From Siphonodentalium dalli (Eukaryota > Mollusca > Scaphopoda > Gadilida > Siphonodentaliidae), in assembly GCA_032622095.1 (NCBI GenBank), contig CP136066.1:198016816-198080815 (forward strand): a stretch of 64,000 bases of DNA, read 5' to 3'. The notes under the pieces are model-generated. The model saw only the letters and a list, made by a program, of their open reading frames with translations. It had not been told where the DNA came from and ran no database searches. This document shows positions 26,124 through 39,390 of this stretch, one piece after another. The translations under genes were made by a program, and so were the position numbers. How positions within the stretch are numbered: position 1 is the first letter of the stretch; each line of letters begins with the position of its first letter.

Positions 26124-29100
26124 ATGATTATTCAAAACATCAGGGCAGATGTGAAAGCGGCGTATAATCCGATAAACAGCCAGCGAGTTGAGCCATTGTT
26201 CGCTCAAGCGCACACTCCGTGGGTACACTCCGTCGCCAATCCGCTGATTAGCCAACAGGATGTTTCAATGTCCGGATTTGCTCATGGAGCTTCTAATCAC
26301 ACGGGGTCAAACATCTCAATCGGATTAATGTATGAGTACCCATCAAATCAAACGTTCATGCACTCAATGGTTATCGGGAGTGATACTAACCATTGCGAAA
26401 AAAGATATTCGCAAGTGAGTAACGGTGGTGGGGCATCACATAACAGTTTCAACGCGCCGGACTTATTGTCAACTGAAATTAACGCTTGGCAGGCTAGCAA
26501 TGTCCAGCAATGGCCAAACCCCGAATACAGAACAAATGGCAGTTGGAACGAATCAAAACATGACATACCAACAACCATTGTACCCAACTAATGTTGACGG
26601 TACCATTTCTGATTCAGGGGCCCAAGTTACCAAGGTGCAAAATATGTCCAGTTACTTATCGGGAAATGGGATGGGAAATCTGCTGATGTCCACAATTCCA
26701 GAGTCGACTGTAACAATTCCACAATCGGACACAAATTTGACACCAGATCCGACAACAAATTATTCATATATCTCTTATCAACCCAGAGACGTGCAACCGT
26801 GCATGCCACAATTTTGGTGTCGCCCACATGTACCGCCGCCATATTGGAATCCGCCGGTATTCAATCCACATAACATGCAAATGTTTTGTTCGCCTTTCCT
26901 TAATTATGGCGCTCAGGTGGTCACAGATCAAGTGAGTCCACAACCAGTGGGAAGTCACGAGGTCGTTAGACCAAAGCAAGTTGAGGGAATTCACAATGTT
27001 GATAAGGTAACCAATCCAGGGCCCACTAGGAGAGCGAAACCAGTTTCAAACAGGTGGAAACCGTATCCCAATAGGGCGACGTACTGGGTTGGAAAGGTAT
27101 ACAAGTACCAACGTCTCATTACACATGTTCCAGAACAGGGACGTGTCCGATTTCCAAGTTGGCTACTGCCCCCATTCAGTTGAATGGGACTCGGTATAAA
27201 GGAGCTACTACAAATTATGCTCCCTTTGGAGATCGTACATTCAAACAAATATCTCTTCCTGTACAGACACCGGCAGTACAGCCGACATCTTGGCCCATGC
27301 CCACAGTGTCACTACCACATGGCTATGTTCCAAATAAAACGCCATGGGGTACAAACATTCGGAGTATGCCTACCCCAAATGTGTGCACGACTTCAGGGAC
27401 ATTATCGGGTCCACTTGGGGCAATGCAAAGCAATGCAGGGGGCGAATCAAGTTTGGCTGGGGAATTCTGTGTCGGGTTCTGTGCCCCAACATGTACCTCA
27501 GAATGAGGTTTCTACAATGTTCGGGTCATCAGTTTCGGTCCCACCCGTTAACAAACCGGTGGTAAACCAATCCGGAGAAATACACCAAGCTTTGGCACAG
27601 CAAAATAACCCTGCAGTGAATATGCATCCACAACCAGGGTATAATCAAGCTATGGCAGTTCAAATCCCGCCTGGGGGCTATTTAAATCGGGCAATGATGT
27701 CTGTAGCGACAACCATGATTGCCGGAGCCATCCCTTCTGCTCAGACAGTTTCCGGGATGCAGTCAATGGGGAATGGGCAAAATTTCCCCGTGGGGACAAC
27801 AATGAATCCTCCAACGAACAGTCCTGGTCCGATGAGTCAACAGTTTGTCACCGCACCATCGTGTGGAAATGACCACAAACAGCAAACTGGTTGGATGCTT
27901 ACGGATGCTTTTGGTCAAAATGTGCCTTATATTCCGATAACAGATCAACCACCTACAACTCTCGGCAGACTCCGGTTGTTAGTCAACAACCGTATCAGCA
28001 AATACCAATGCAACCTACAATGCAACCATCAAATGTAGCTATGCAATTGGGAGTGGATCCACAGGTTCCGCCAACACAATACGGTGAAAATGCGTCAGTA
28101 CCTCAGATACAGGTACCAAATAACCCCCCGATCATGGCCCAGTCCAACAATCTGAGTTTAGTTACTACTCAGAATGTTCCAATGCAACAATATCCATCTT
28201 GCGGAATTCCAACTAACCCACCTATGCAAAATGTTCCTATAACAATTAGCGGAACTGACGAACAAGTTTATGGTGGTTACCAAACTGTTACAACGGAAAA
28301 TCTAACCAAATCGCCAGAAAGGGGTGATGTTGACATAACATTTCAACGTCGGTCTTACCAAAACTCATTACGGGAACCAACAATCAGTGGAATTTCAGTA
28401 ACATCCTGGGCGCGAGAAGGTAAATGCAAAACCAGCCCAAAATATGCCTGCGTCTGCTGACACGGGACCCAGACAAAATTATGGTCGAGATGTACCTATA
28501 AATGGAGTAAACTCAATACCGCCACAAATACCATTATCAAAGGACGGTAAAGTAACTGGGCAGCCGTTTGATTTCGAATTCCGTTCATTTGCTGAATTTC
28601 AACGTTGGAATAAAGCCGAATGTAAAGCTACACTGTCATCTTGTCTGGAGGGTTCCGCCCTCGACTATCACAAGTCGCTCGAAGAAAATAGTTCGCATAT
28701 GACGTTCAAGGAAATCCTTATTGAAATGGGGAATAGGTTCGGTGATAATGATCGGCCGCAAGTCGAAGAACTAAAGTTTCGAGAAGTGTCTACCCCAACA
28801 GAGTCTATGGCTGCTGCTATAGAACATAATGTTCGATTCCACCAATTTAACCGAAACGTAACTTTTGGCGATGCCAATATTACGATAGATTTATCGTGTG
28901 ATTCCTTTGAATCGGAAAACGACAGTCCGCCGCGAACCAGAGATAAACATGTTGTAGATAAGTCCATATCATTTCCTCAATGGAACAACTGGAGAAGTAA
29001 TAATGAATTAAATGAACGAATTCTGCTGAAATCGCTATCAAAATCAAATACATCCAAAGATGAATCTCGAGAACGATTTCGGCTGAAATCACAATCGAAC

Positions 29101-29832
29101 ACATCAAATGGCGATGAATCTCATGAACGATTTCTACGGCGGGAATCGCAATCGAACACACTAAATAACGAAGAATCTAACGAACGATTTCTGCTGAAAT
29201 CGCAATCAAATACATCAAATTTAAGTGGAATTTCCGATCAGTGTCTCCGCTCTCTGTCACAAATTTCATTGAAAACAAGTAAAGTGTTCTGTTTAAATGA
29301 CAAAATGGGTTTAATAACATCAAAAGGGGTCGCGTTTTGCAAGTATGACAGGCTTCTTGCGAAGAAACATGCCGACTGTTGTACAAAATCCAAAACGATC
29401 ATTTCCATACCACAATCGTTGGACACACAGTCGCTCGAAATGCAACCACAGTGTGACGTCACAAATAATACTAAATCATCTGAAACGGCTAAATTTGTCG
29501 AATCGCACCAGAGTGATAATAGTTTGTCCAGTACTGACATGCCAGAAACACATGTTATCAGAGTAGGGCCTTGCGTAATCAAGAAAGAAACAAGGCGCAC
29601 TAACTCTATATTTTCAATATGTTCAAATACTGAAACCACAGTCGAACAAACTAAGGAAAAACAAATTTGCAAAAAGTCAACCAAAATGAATGGTCCTCGC
29701 TGTTTCTTGCACAAATCATTGAAATGTTACACTAGTAATGAACTAGTAGCCAGGGCTGTAATCACACCATTTTCGTCATTATGGATGTTCACACTGTTAT
29801 GGCGAAAGAAAGCAAAAAGCTTCTTGCACTAA
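26124..29832 (+). pseudogene. gag-like region of the LTR element, frameshifted
   Basis: Open stretches in two alternating frames follow one another: 26124-26591, to 27183, 27159-27506, to about 27950, 27891-28460 and 28444-29832. The composition is continuous across the switches (rich in Pro, Gln, Asn, Ser, Thr, Met), so I read one long protein with about five frameshifts near 26560, 27170, 27470, 27950 and 28425. The last frame carries a gag capsid-like segment at 28560-28850: W.K.E......CLEGSALDY, then TFKEI, MGNRFG, and an ES motif, as in Ty3-type gag. Four diverged ERF.LKSQSNTSN repeats follow at 29010-29220. No CCHC knuckle is visible. Frame changes could be decay, introns or assembly indels. 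Confidence 0.68.
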
Positions 29833-30777
29833 CACTCTCCATGTAATGCACGGACCTCGTATACCATCGCGACAATAATTAAGTTGTGATCTCATAGGAA
29901 AATGCTTTTTTCTATTTTTAACGGGGGTAAATGGAGTGATTGAAAAGTGTAATAGATAATGTGGCCTGTTTTTTTATACAAATTTTCAATTCACCAAAGC
30001 CAGCTGGTTTTTGGGCACACATGTAGATACATTACATGTATATCTGCATAATAATTATGGTATTAACTACGTCCACAGCAAATCGTCACAATTTTTTGTG
30101 TATTTTAAATCAATTTTTGTCGATTCGTGGACGTCAATATAATATAATATTGACGTATTTGTATGTCTCACATCCCTCATGGTCTAATTTTTCCTTGACC
30201 ATGGTGGATAATAATTACTTAATTATTTTTCGGTAATTATATTCAATATATATATAATGGCTGCATTGTTTTGGTGACAACTGCTGTTTTCACGTGATGC
30301 CTTGCGCCTAAAGGAAAAGGGGGAAATGGAGTCGTATAATGTCAGACTGTATATATATATAGGACCACCAGCGATTATGCGTTTTCCAGCACAGGGTCGC
30401 ATCTAACCTCAAACATTGCACCCATTCAGCAGAATGGGCGCCAAGTAACTATTTCAATGTGTCAACAAAAGTCCTAGTTACAATAAAAATCAGTCGTAAC
30501 ACAGAACAGGGGCGTGTAACACAAGACAAACGGGACAGAGCTGCTGCTCTCGTTCCCAATCTCCTGCATCTAAGTATAGTGACGAGCCTTCCTTAAATGT
30601 AGGCTTCCATCAAATGTAGGATTGATACTGAAATGATCACTCAAGCTCAAAAGCATCTTGCCTCTTCTGATCTGCTGTTCAGAAGAGAATACTCATGCTA
30701 TTGTTAAGGGCACATCTGCATTGCAGAGAGTTTCATATATTGCCAGAACAGAAATATATAGCAACAGAAAGTAATGT

Positions 30778-31386
30778 TTACAAAAATTGAGATAAACCAT
30801 AATGAACATCTGAACTTGCTGTTAATCCGAGAGTGCCTAATTTAAATATAGTTACAACAGTATGCCTTATCCTAACCTCCATTCTGTTCTGCTGAATAGA
30901 CAATAATGAGCGTTTAATCACATGACCATAATGATTACGGACTAAGGCTCGAATATTACCAAGGAGTTTCTTTTTATATCTTATGTTTCTATTTACCTTT
31001 CTTGTGTCGTGTCTAGTGGATTGGCGTTCGGTAGAAATTAAATAGGGATTAACTAATTTCTGTGTTTCTTCCAATTCACCACTAACATTGCCTTCATTTG
31101 TATGTGTATCATTATAAGTGCACGGGAGTCGGCACTCGTTGCTGAAGATAACATTATCACCCAGCAGTATAGGGCCAACTAACACTATCACCCATTGGTC
31201 CCGATTAGATATGAGAGTAGGGGGTTGTTTATGTTGTAAAGTATGCACCCTCTTTTTAGTGGCATATGTAGGCACCTGCCAATCCACAAGTTGTTGTATT
31301 CCTACTTTCTGGTAACAATACATTGTTTGGGAATGTATATATATTTGAAACACATTCCATGATATCCACTCACAAAAGGGTTGCAA
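30778..31386 (-). other. 202-codon antisense open frame inside the LTR element
   Basis: The longest open frame in the 3' part of the element, antisense to gag. The product is basic in its C-terminal half (RKVNRNIRYKKKLLGNIRA) and resembles no family I recognise. It could be a chance frame in AT-rich DNA. It is listed because gag-only elements sometimes carry unexplained extra frames. Confidence 0.2.
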
Positions 31387-32170
31387 ATCGTATTATCATC
31401 ATCCAATTGTGAGAACTCAAGAATCGTTTACAGTAACATTTAACAAGAACAATAACTCTAAAATAAAGCAAAATATCAAAACATCGCAAGCATAATAGAC
31501 CAGCTCAGAGATGGGGCAGACCCAAGGGGAAGTTTATGAGCGTTGCTAACGCTCAATAATGGTCTACGATAATGTTTGAATAATCGCATAAATATTGAAG
31601 ATGGTTAGACTGCAGCTGCAGTCTGAATATGATGCGCTTCAATTGTACATATGATTCGGGTCGGGGCAATATATCAAATTAAACTTAGCAAGAAATAAGT
31701 CAAACGACATACGTTAGAGCTTATCTCATACAGAGCCATTAGTTGATTTGACAAGTTCCCGATGAAGAGGACTGCTGTCCTTTTGACGCAAAACACACCC
31801 ACATGAGAGAAATCTCAGCACACGAAAACTATGCCATGTTCAAAATATCTCGTCACAATTACTCGTACCTCTTATTACTATCAGCTGATGGTAATAAAAT
31901 TACCTGATTCTACGATCAAAGTTCAAAATTCTGTAGTTCAAAATTCATTTAGCTGGAATTTGTTAAGGGTTTAACACAAGCAAGTAACCCTGTTTTGGCT
32001 CGTGGGTTCGTAACATGGGTTTTTGGAACCCATCAGAGCTGTGTCCATTGAGAGGTCTCAGAGAGGTGTTAACCATGTCTCTGAGAACTATACTGCCTCA
32101 TTTTGGGCCAAGAGGTGTTGGTATATCCACCTTCCCTGAATTTTAGAGTAGGTTGGTCGTTCTTTTTATT

Positions 32171-32184
32171 AAAATGGGGAAGAG
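32171..32184 (+). promoter_or_regulatory. Polypurine tract of the LTR element
   Basis: AAAATGGGGAAGAG directly abuts the TGTT start of the 3' LTR, the expected position and composition of a plus-strand primer. Confidence 0.75.
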
Positions 32185-32499
32185 TGTTGTATTTATGGGT
32201 TTTAATAGTTAGGCCTGGTAGAGTAAAACCGGTATCAAATAGATGCTTCTCGGCAAACGGCTCCAATATAGCGATATTGGAGCGAAGATACGGGAAAATC
32301 CGGAAACCACCGAGGATGCCCGAAGATAGCCGGAAGTTCACGAGATGGCGAGGCTGACCGAAACCCATCACTTGAATCCAAACCAACCTATTGACAACAT
32401 CGTGTATTTCTATTGCTGTATTATTAAAAGGTATTATTTCACACTTGCACTTCATGTATAATTACTCACAATGCTGCACTGTACCCGATAAATATAACA
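32185..32499 (+). repeat. 3' LTR
   Basis: 315 bp, same ends as the 5' LTR, and followed by target-site copy ATAA at 32500. Confidence 0.9.
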
Positions 32500-32503
32500 A
32501 TAA

Positions 32504-33214
32504 TTTACACTTGAAGGTGCTGTATGTCTAACAGAAAGTGTAATGAAAAAGACACGATGACTCCTGGTGATGTGATTGCCTTCTGATTAATAAAATATTG
32601 ATGCCAACAATATGATCATATTATTTTTGAACTAAATCCAAATTCACCAACAAGCAACAGTGGGGTATATTGTTGTTAGAATGATAGGCCAATCTGATTG
32701 TGCTTGGGCCTCCCTACCAAACCTATGTTACTCCCACCAAAAAATGATTTGATTTCTGTTGATTAAAGGTTATGCAAACTTGCAAATAAAATATAAGACT
32801 TGTAAAGTCACAAGAACGTCAAATTAATATGATGTTATTATGCCAACTTACTGACCCTTCAATAAGTTGTAACCACAACTACACTCAATCCGACATATAA
32901 CAATGAAGATGATATGAAGGTTACATATGTATTAATAAAGAATGGTCCTTTTTAGTGCCTTCCTTATACAGCAAATACGAGTGACTCTCACGTTGGTGTG
33001 GAACATTAGTTGAAAAGAGTAAATTAAATTAATTAATATATGTATTTATTACTGTGGATAATGTTATACAAATATTTACTATAATTTTGTCTTACCCATA
33101 CATCAGGCTACATGTACATATACTACTATAGCTATATAGGTTTATGAAAAACGACTGCAAACAGCAATTGTTAAGTTCACTTGTCTGGTAAACTGACGAC
33201 AGGAACACACAATC
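32504..33214. other. Intergenic, no gene seen
   Basis: AT-rich, no structure noted. Confidence 0.5.
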
Positions 33215-34870
33215 AGTTTTGTGTATATATTCCATACCAACGTTTCATATTGATATAGTGGCACATGTGTGCATATGTTTGCGACATACACTATGACAAG
33301 AGTCTGCTAATTTTGTCATTTCTTTACTTAAAGGTACGGTTGGCCTTGGCGGTGGGTATCCTGTGAAAATATTTCCACCCGTCAAAAACCGCCACAAACA
33401 GAAAGAACAACAAAATGTAGACAGACTTTGTCCGTATACAAATAAGAAATATCGCATAAACAGTATGTTATTGTCATATATTTGACCATTGTTATGTAAA
33501 CAAAAGCATAAAAAGTAACTTTTCTGGTGTTTGTTTATATTATGATGGTAAACATAAAGAGCGTTCTTTGTTGGGGAATTCCTGATATGGAACGAATAAA
33601 GAGCGTTTATGCCATTTGTGTGTGATTAGCCAGCAGCATTGTGCTGTCTTCTGTAACACAATCAGGCTCTTGCTTAGGTAAAATATAGTAAATCTTTATG
33701 ATAACATGCTGTTTACGCGATGGTCATGGTATATATGAACGAAACTGTATGCGTTTTAATGTTTTTCTGTTTACGGTGATTGGAACAAATAGGAATATTT
33801 TCGACAACTAAGGCCTCACGTGCCTTTAACAATGCGTTCCAGACTTGTGATGTTTCAATATTGTGTGAGGTGTGCCCATATGATTGTGACGTTGATGAAC
33901 ACATCCTGACATATGGACTGAAAAATCCTTTATTGATGTAGAAGTGCAGTGGACAATGATTGACATATTAACTCAGTATAACCAAAATAAAACTACAGCC
34001 TTTAATACAATTGTGGTATACCATTAAATGTTTGCAGTGTTCTCAGCTCTACATGGTATGATTGTGATTTGATATTGATGGTGTGTGGTCTCAGTTATAT
34101 TTAAGCAGGTATGGGAACTACAAACAATAGTATTAAAATCATTAAAATTTCCATTTTCTAACTTGCATTTTCGCAATTCCGTTGTAGGAACACACACCTT
34201 GCAAAGATGTTAATACATTGTGTGGGGCTAGTTAAAAGATAGTTATCTTCGTGTGATAAATACATAACTGTACATGTGTGTTACTTGCAGAATGTTTATG
34301 AAATTCATGGCATCGTTGACGTGTATTTGACAGGTGAAGCTATCATTACGCCATTACCCTGCAGGGGGCCCCACACATATATAGAAGCATATAGAAGAGT
34401 GTCGTCTGCTCATGTTTGTCTGGTGTTCTGTATGGGTGAAATTATAAAATTGTTAAAGAATACAACAAAAAATTATTAAAATTATAAAAAATTGTTAGGC
34501 CAATGCATTCTCTTATATATGCGAGGCGACCTATGGTCGACTCGCATATATAAGAGAATGCATTGGCACAGGGTAAAAAACATCCCGACTTCCGACTGGA
34601 TTTGATATAAATACGGTTTTGTATACATATTTCATACCAAGCAAGTGATATTGATATGGTGGCAAGTGCGTTCAGATGCTAGCGACATACATTATATATG
34701 GAAATAGTCTGTCCATCCATTAGTGGTACGAAGTTCAATGGTGGCTATTTCTTTATTTCACAATGCGTTCCAGAGTTGTGTATGTCGATATTCCGGAAGG
34801 GACGCCCATATGGTTGCGACATTGATCAACGCATCCTAGAAGATAGACTGAAAGTCCTTTATCGATACAG
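33215..34870 (+). repeat. Diverged direct duplication
   Basis: 33217-33300 (TTTTGTGTATATATTCCATACC.. through GCGACATACACTAT) matches 34615-34697, and 33755-33920 (..AATGCGTTCCAGA.TTGTG.. CGCCCATATG.TTG.GAC) matches 34755-34870. About 1.0-1.4 kb apart, same orientation; a worn two-copy segmental repeat. Confidence 0.6.
34498..34575. mobile_element. Hairpin module, solitary
   Basis: GCCAATGCATTCTCTTATAT.. hairpin (34500-34567) followed by CACAGGG, as in the TTAA MITEs, but no clear TTAA-bounded TIRs around it. Confidence 0.6.
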
Positions 34871-35023
34871 CGCAGTGTGAAAATATGTGATGTAAGAACG
34901 CATTAAAATATATATAATACGGCCTTAAATAAAATTATGACATAACCAGTAATTGTGTACAGTGTTCTCGAAGCTACCTGCTATGCAGAGTTTTGATGCT
35001 GATGGTGCTTGATGTCTATTAAA

Positions 35024-35176
35024 TTTAAAACTTTCATGACTGGAGTTTCCGGAAATATTGCGAAAACCCTGTGCCAACGCATTCTCTTACATATACGAGG
35101 CTCCCTGTATAAGAGGAGGCACTGGCACATGGTCTTTAATGCTGCAACAGTGCAGCTCCCACCATTAAATGGTTAA
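35024..35176. mobile_element. Worn TTAA MITE with decayed hairpin
   Basis: TTAA at 35024 and about 35173; ends ..TTCATGACTGGAG and ..CCACCATTAAATGG. The hairpin has lost part of one arm (35070-35135). Confidence 0.5.
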
Positions 35177-36639
35177 ATAGATATTGCAGGAAAAATACAA
35201 ATATTCACTAAAATGCTTAACATTTCCAGGTTGTGTGGTTAAATCTATGAGTTTAGAACTTGATATTTTACAAATTTATTGAAGAAACAGTGTTAAGCAA
35301 CACCCATATTACAGGGATGTAGAGACACTTGTGAGGAAGAGTCAGTTAGAAAATGCCGTTCCAGCATGTGGTTAACAGCCCCGCATATGTGTGTTACTGC
35401 ATGACCGCTAGTTTAATATGACATACTTGCATACGTTGCGCGCAAGGATAACAATTTACATTTGACTGATCGTGCGATCATTACGCCATTTAGTGTAGGC
35501 AGTTAGCGACAAAAAATGCTCGGATCGATACAAGTCGGATAAAAGCGCCATTTGTTAGTATCTTGTAGGACAGCATCTCTAGTCTAGGAATTTTCTCAAG
35601 AACCAACTTTTTGACCGACGTAGAGCCGAAAATTCAAGATGGCGTCCAAGATGGCCGCCAGTTTGACGGTGGCACACCTAATAGATCTGCTTCTCGATTT
35701 GATATGGTAAACATGATGAATTTCCCCACATTGTGTAATAATGGTGTTTATAGAATAACAACCTTGACTCTTAGTTGAAAAATGGCCACAATTATTCAAG
35801 ATGGATGCCAAAATGGCGGCCAAAACATGAGAAATTGGGTTTTTTCATTATTTTGTTATTAAATACTTTACAATTTTCGAGATAATATAAGAGAAGATAT
35901 CAACTATGTGTTCATTATTTGATGTGATAACTTCTGTGGAAAAGTCATGCACATTAAAGGTGAAGTAGTATTGTTCGTTCTGGTAGTAATGTGAGATAGA
36001 ATATGTGCTATATAAAATGAATGAAATTATTCTCAGACTGTGTTTAATTCTGTAAATGCTTAATAACCAACCGTGAATGACACTAATGTCACCAATTCTA
36101 TTTGCGACACTACTATATGGTTGGATCAATTGAATACAACTTTGTATGTCGAGATGTTTACGAATAAAAAATCAATTTAGTAGTGGATTTACCACGAATT
36201 TAGGAAACACTAAACGACAGACCCCATATTCTTCAAACTCAATTTGGTTCTCAAAAAACAAGAACATATGGAAGGTATTCTTCAACATATCTTCATCATC
36301 AGGCCTCGTATTCAAATTACCAATACTTAAATTCAGTGTTTTATGTCAAATTATACACAAAATGATTGAAGCATATACTCGAAAGTATATTTGAGTTCGG
36401 AATAAGAAATAATATTATTTCCTTGTATCATATAGTGTCCTCAATTATTCCCGCAACAGAAAATGAAGCAATCATGCGAATAGCACATATTCAACAGTAT
36501 ATACATTAGTGCAATGTATTGCATATATATGCATATGTATAATTTTGTATGTTCTATTGTTGCTGGGATATACTCCATGGGGCCATGTTGTGGGAAGACG
36601 GGATCAGCAAATATTAAAATACACTTTGTTTTAATAAAT

Positions 36640-38665
36640 TGAATTGACAATTCACTACTCACAACCACATCTGCCCAACTACGTACATGGAAGTTTGCTT
36701 TTTGAACATTTGCACCTGGAACAAACCGATTTGCAAACACAGTTATTCAATTCGGTGCACACTCTCGCCACTTCTGTGGTTGTCATCCATACAGGAACAA
36801 AATAATCATTATATCCACCAGAAGGAGTCACATTGGGGGGGGGGACTGTTTCACCAGAATCAATTATATCACCCTTCCGGTTCCGTCTCCATCAAATTAA
36901 GTTCCGACTCTTTCGCGGTTTGTTAAAAAAATATTCGATAGGTTTTGATAGGTTGTTTATACACTGACTGTCAATACAGAAAGTATTCTCCAATAACAAT
37001 CGACAGATTCGGTCTTTGTATGTGCAAAATCGGATGCTTGTTGTGCACATTTAGAGACGTGCATTTGAGTGTATTTCCCACGAGAATTAAGCAGCAGTTT
37101 GATGCTCAGATTTTATCACATTCAATTTGGGCTGGAACTTGTCAGGTTTTATGATAGAAAATGTGGTTATTATAGTGTTCGATCATACAGAGATATATGT
37201 TCCAGCCCAACTAAAAGTATCAAGGCCGATAAAATTATCAAATTGCTGCTTAATTTAAATAGGAAATGCACAAAAATGCATTATGCCTCTAAGTGTGCAC
37301 AAAATTGCTGATTTCGCATTAGTATCATCAATAAGCACGAGCAAAGACCTAATCTACGGATATTTGTTTAGAAAATAGTTCTGTTTTGACATTTAGTGTA
37401 TAAATGGCGGTCAAAACTTTGAAAATATTTGTTTTAAATCGCGAAAGAGTCGGGACTTAGTTCGATAGAGACAGAACCAGAAAGGCGATAGAATCGATTC
37501 TTGTGAAATAGTTTCCCCCCAGTGAGTCAGATGCTGGACACTTTGCATCTATTATGGGGCTTACAGTCCATATACCAACCTGATATATACTAGTAGCACG
37601 ATTTCTTTGGTGGTAACTGTTCGTGTGCACGGCCTTTGCTGAACATTTCATGTCTATCTTCATTAACTGAGGTCATGTTCGCAGATTTGTCATAAACAAT
37701 CACGACGAAATGCTAAATACACACAAATAGTGGTGATGGAACATTAAGTACCACAAAAGGATTCCTCGTAATTGACATCAAGCATTCTGTTAGCCATGGG
37801 TAAGCTTTTCAATCATCCCAAAATGTGCGCTTGCCCTTACCAAAGAAAAGGGAAGTTGAGTCGCATCCTGATATCGCATGGAAATTATGTAATATTGGAA
37901 GCAAAGTTGAATTTTTTTCTGAGCCCAATTGAATTGTACATATCAACTATGTTGCGGATAACATGGGATTTAGACTTGCCGAGAGACACAGTTTCAAATC
38001 TTTGCATTGGAGTAGCATAACATGCAGATGTCACAACAGAATCACGATAATATCCTTGTCAACAGTACGAACAATAATCGATGAATAATGAGTGTGTAGC
38101 ATATGAGATATATGTCCGACTAATCTACTGTCAGCTTCTTCATACGTATATCCAAAGAGTATAGGTTACACATTTGGACGGTATCACCATCCTCCGTTAC
38201 GAAGATGGTTTTCCCTGTTAGGGTTTCCAATTTAAAGAGACATTCATTGACCAATGCAAACAATTCTTGCCTGTTGTGGTGTTTCTGAGAAAGTCATTCC
38301 AATTCGGTTGATTTTTTGAAGTAAGCCCCAACCTTACCTCGAATGCCACAACCACGTTTCTCCCACGTTCCTGTTTCGATACTACCCTATATTTACCTGT
38401 CCAAAACCAAGTCAATACTTCTACAATCTGCGAGCTGCATCATAACATATGGAATAAACTTTGTGCTGATATACATTGAGAAGGTAAGCCCGACTTCAGG
38501 TGTCAGTAAATGTATCAGAGCACCTCCGTCGAACACCTTACACTCGACCTTTGGATTTGGCTCTGCAGTTTCTATGCAGTTTGAATCGGATGGGACCTTC
38601 ATGCAGCTTAGGAAGTCACATTTATTACCGCCCCTCCTTTTATAGATGGGGGAATCGCTGGTTTT
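36640..38665 (-). pseudogene. Decayed gene of a repetitive uncharacterised invertebrate family (left arm)
   Basis: Minus-strand reading from ~38665 downward gives, across frames, ETAEPNPKVECKVFDGGALI then FIPYVMMQL..CRSIDLVLDR. Next come an EKRG.G segment, NWNDFLRN, QELFALVNE, GKTIFVTEDGD, EEADSRLVGHISHM and IIVRTVDKDIIV. Then SGCDSTSLFFGKGKRTFWDD, FVVIVYDKS, a VNE..HEMFSKGRAHEQLPPK segment, SGWYMDCKPH and, after a nested insertion, CTELNNCVCKSVCSRCKCSK. I recognise this order (VFDG, EEADTR, TVDTDV, GCDT..F.GKGK, Cys-rich tail) from large families of uncharacterised proteins in invertebrate genomes. The biochemical function is unknown to me. At least three in-frame stops and several frameshifts make it nonfunctional. 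Position inside a fold-back element suggests it is transposon cargo or the element's own gene. Confidence 0.68.
36836..37510. mobile_element. Nested inverted-repeat element inside the left arm
   Basis: A ~80-bp terminal inverted repeat pairs 36836-36915 (GGGGGGACTGTTTCAC..) with 37440-37518 (..GTGAAATAGTTTCCCCCC). The right arm of the fold-back element lacks this insertion between homologous flanks, which marks it as a later insertion. Target duplication unclear. Confidence 0.6.
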
Positions 38666-38679
38666 GGTGTGAGAAGAAC

Positions 38680-39390
38680 ATATATTTCATATGCTACAAA
38701 CCGATAATTCATCGATTATTGTTCACACTGTTGACACATATATTATCGTGATCATGTTGGGACATCTGCATGCTATGCTTCTTCAATGCAAACATTTGAA
38801 ACTGTTTGTCTTTCGAGAAGTCTAAATCCCATGTTACCTACAACATAGTTGATATGTGCAATTCAATGGGCTAAACAAAATTCAACTGTACTTCCAATAT
38901 TCCATCCGATATCAGGATGCGACTCAACTTCCCATTTCCTTGGTAAGGGTAAGCGCAATTTTGGGATGCTTGTAAAGCTTAGCTCACAGAATGCTTGATG
39001 CCAATTACGAGGAATCCCTGTGTGGTTCTTGATGTTTCATCACCACTATTGAGTGTATTTAGCATTTCATTGAGATTGTTTATGACAAATCTGTGAACCT
39101 GACCTCAGTTAATGAAGCTAGACATGAAATGTTCAATACCACCAACGAGGAACATGCTCTTTCAAATGAATATCGTGCTATATATATCAGACTGGTATCT
39201 GGACTGTAAGCCCCACAGTAGATGCAAAGTTTCCAACACCTGACTTCTTTGGATGGAAATTGATTGACAGTTCTTTTGTTACTGTATGGATGACAACCTA
39301 GACGCAGCTAGAGAGTGCACAGAGTTGACTAAATGTGTTTGCATATCGGTTTGTTTCAGGTGAAAATGTTCAAGAAGCAAACTTCCATGT
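38680..39390 (+). pseudogene. Second, opposed relic of the same gene family (right arm)
   Basis: Plus-strand reading gives SSIIVHTVDTYIIVI (38700), then fragments of the GCD..SF, RNPCVVLDVSSP, SDWYLDCKPHSRCKVS and ECTELTKCVC..VCF.KCSR blocks to ~39390. These are the C-terminal half of the family, inverted relative to the left-arm copy and likewise full of stops. The N-terminal part is absent; the arm starts at the TVDTD block. Confidence 0.65.

Larger units (their letters stand above)
24902..32503 (+). mobile_element. LTR retrotransposon, complete ends, gag-like only, no visible pol
   Basis: Two direct LTRs (24906-25225, 32185-32499) start TGTT and end AACA. The 4-bp duplication ATAA flanks the whole element (24902-24905 and 32500-32503). 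A tRNA-complementary-type site starting TGGCGTCGTCG sits 2 nt after the 5' LTR, and a polypurine tract, AAAATGGGGAAGAG, abuts the 3' LTR. The LTRs differ by about four substitutions and two small indels, so the insertion looks recent. The ~7-kb interior has a gag-like region (26124-29832), then 2.3 kb without protease, reverse transcriptase, RNase H or integrase motifs that I can see. It therefore resembles non-autonomous gag-only LTR elements. It is an endogenous host repeat with no envelope-like frame seen. Confidence 0.88.
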
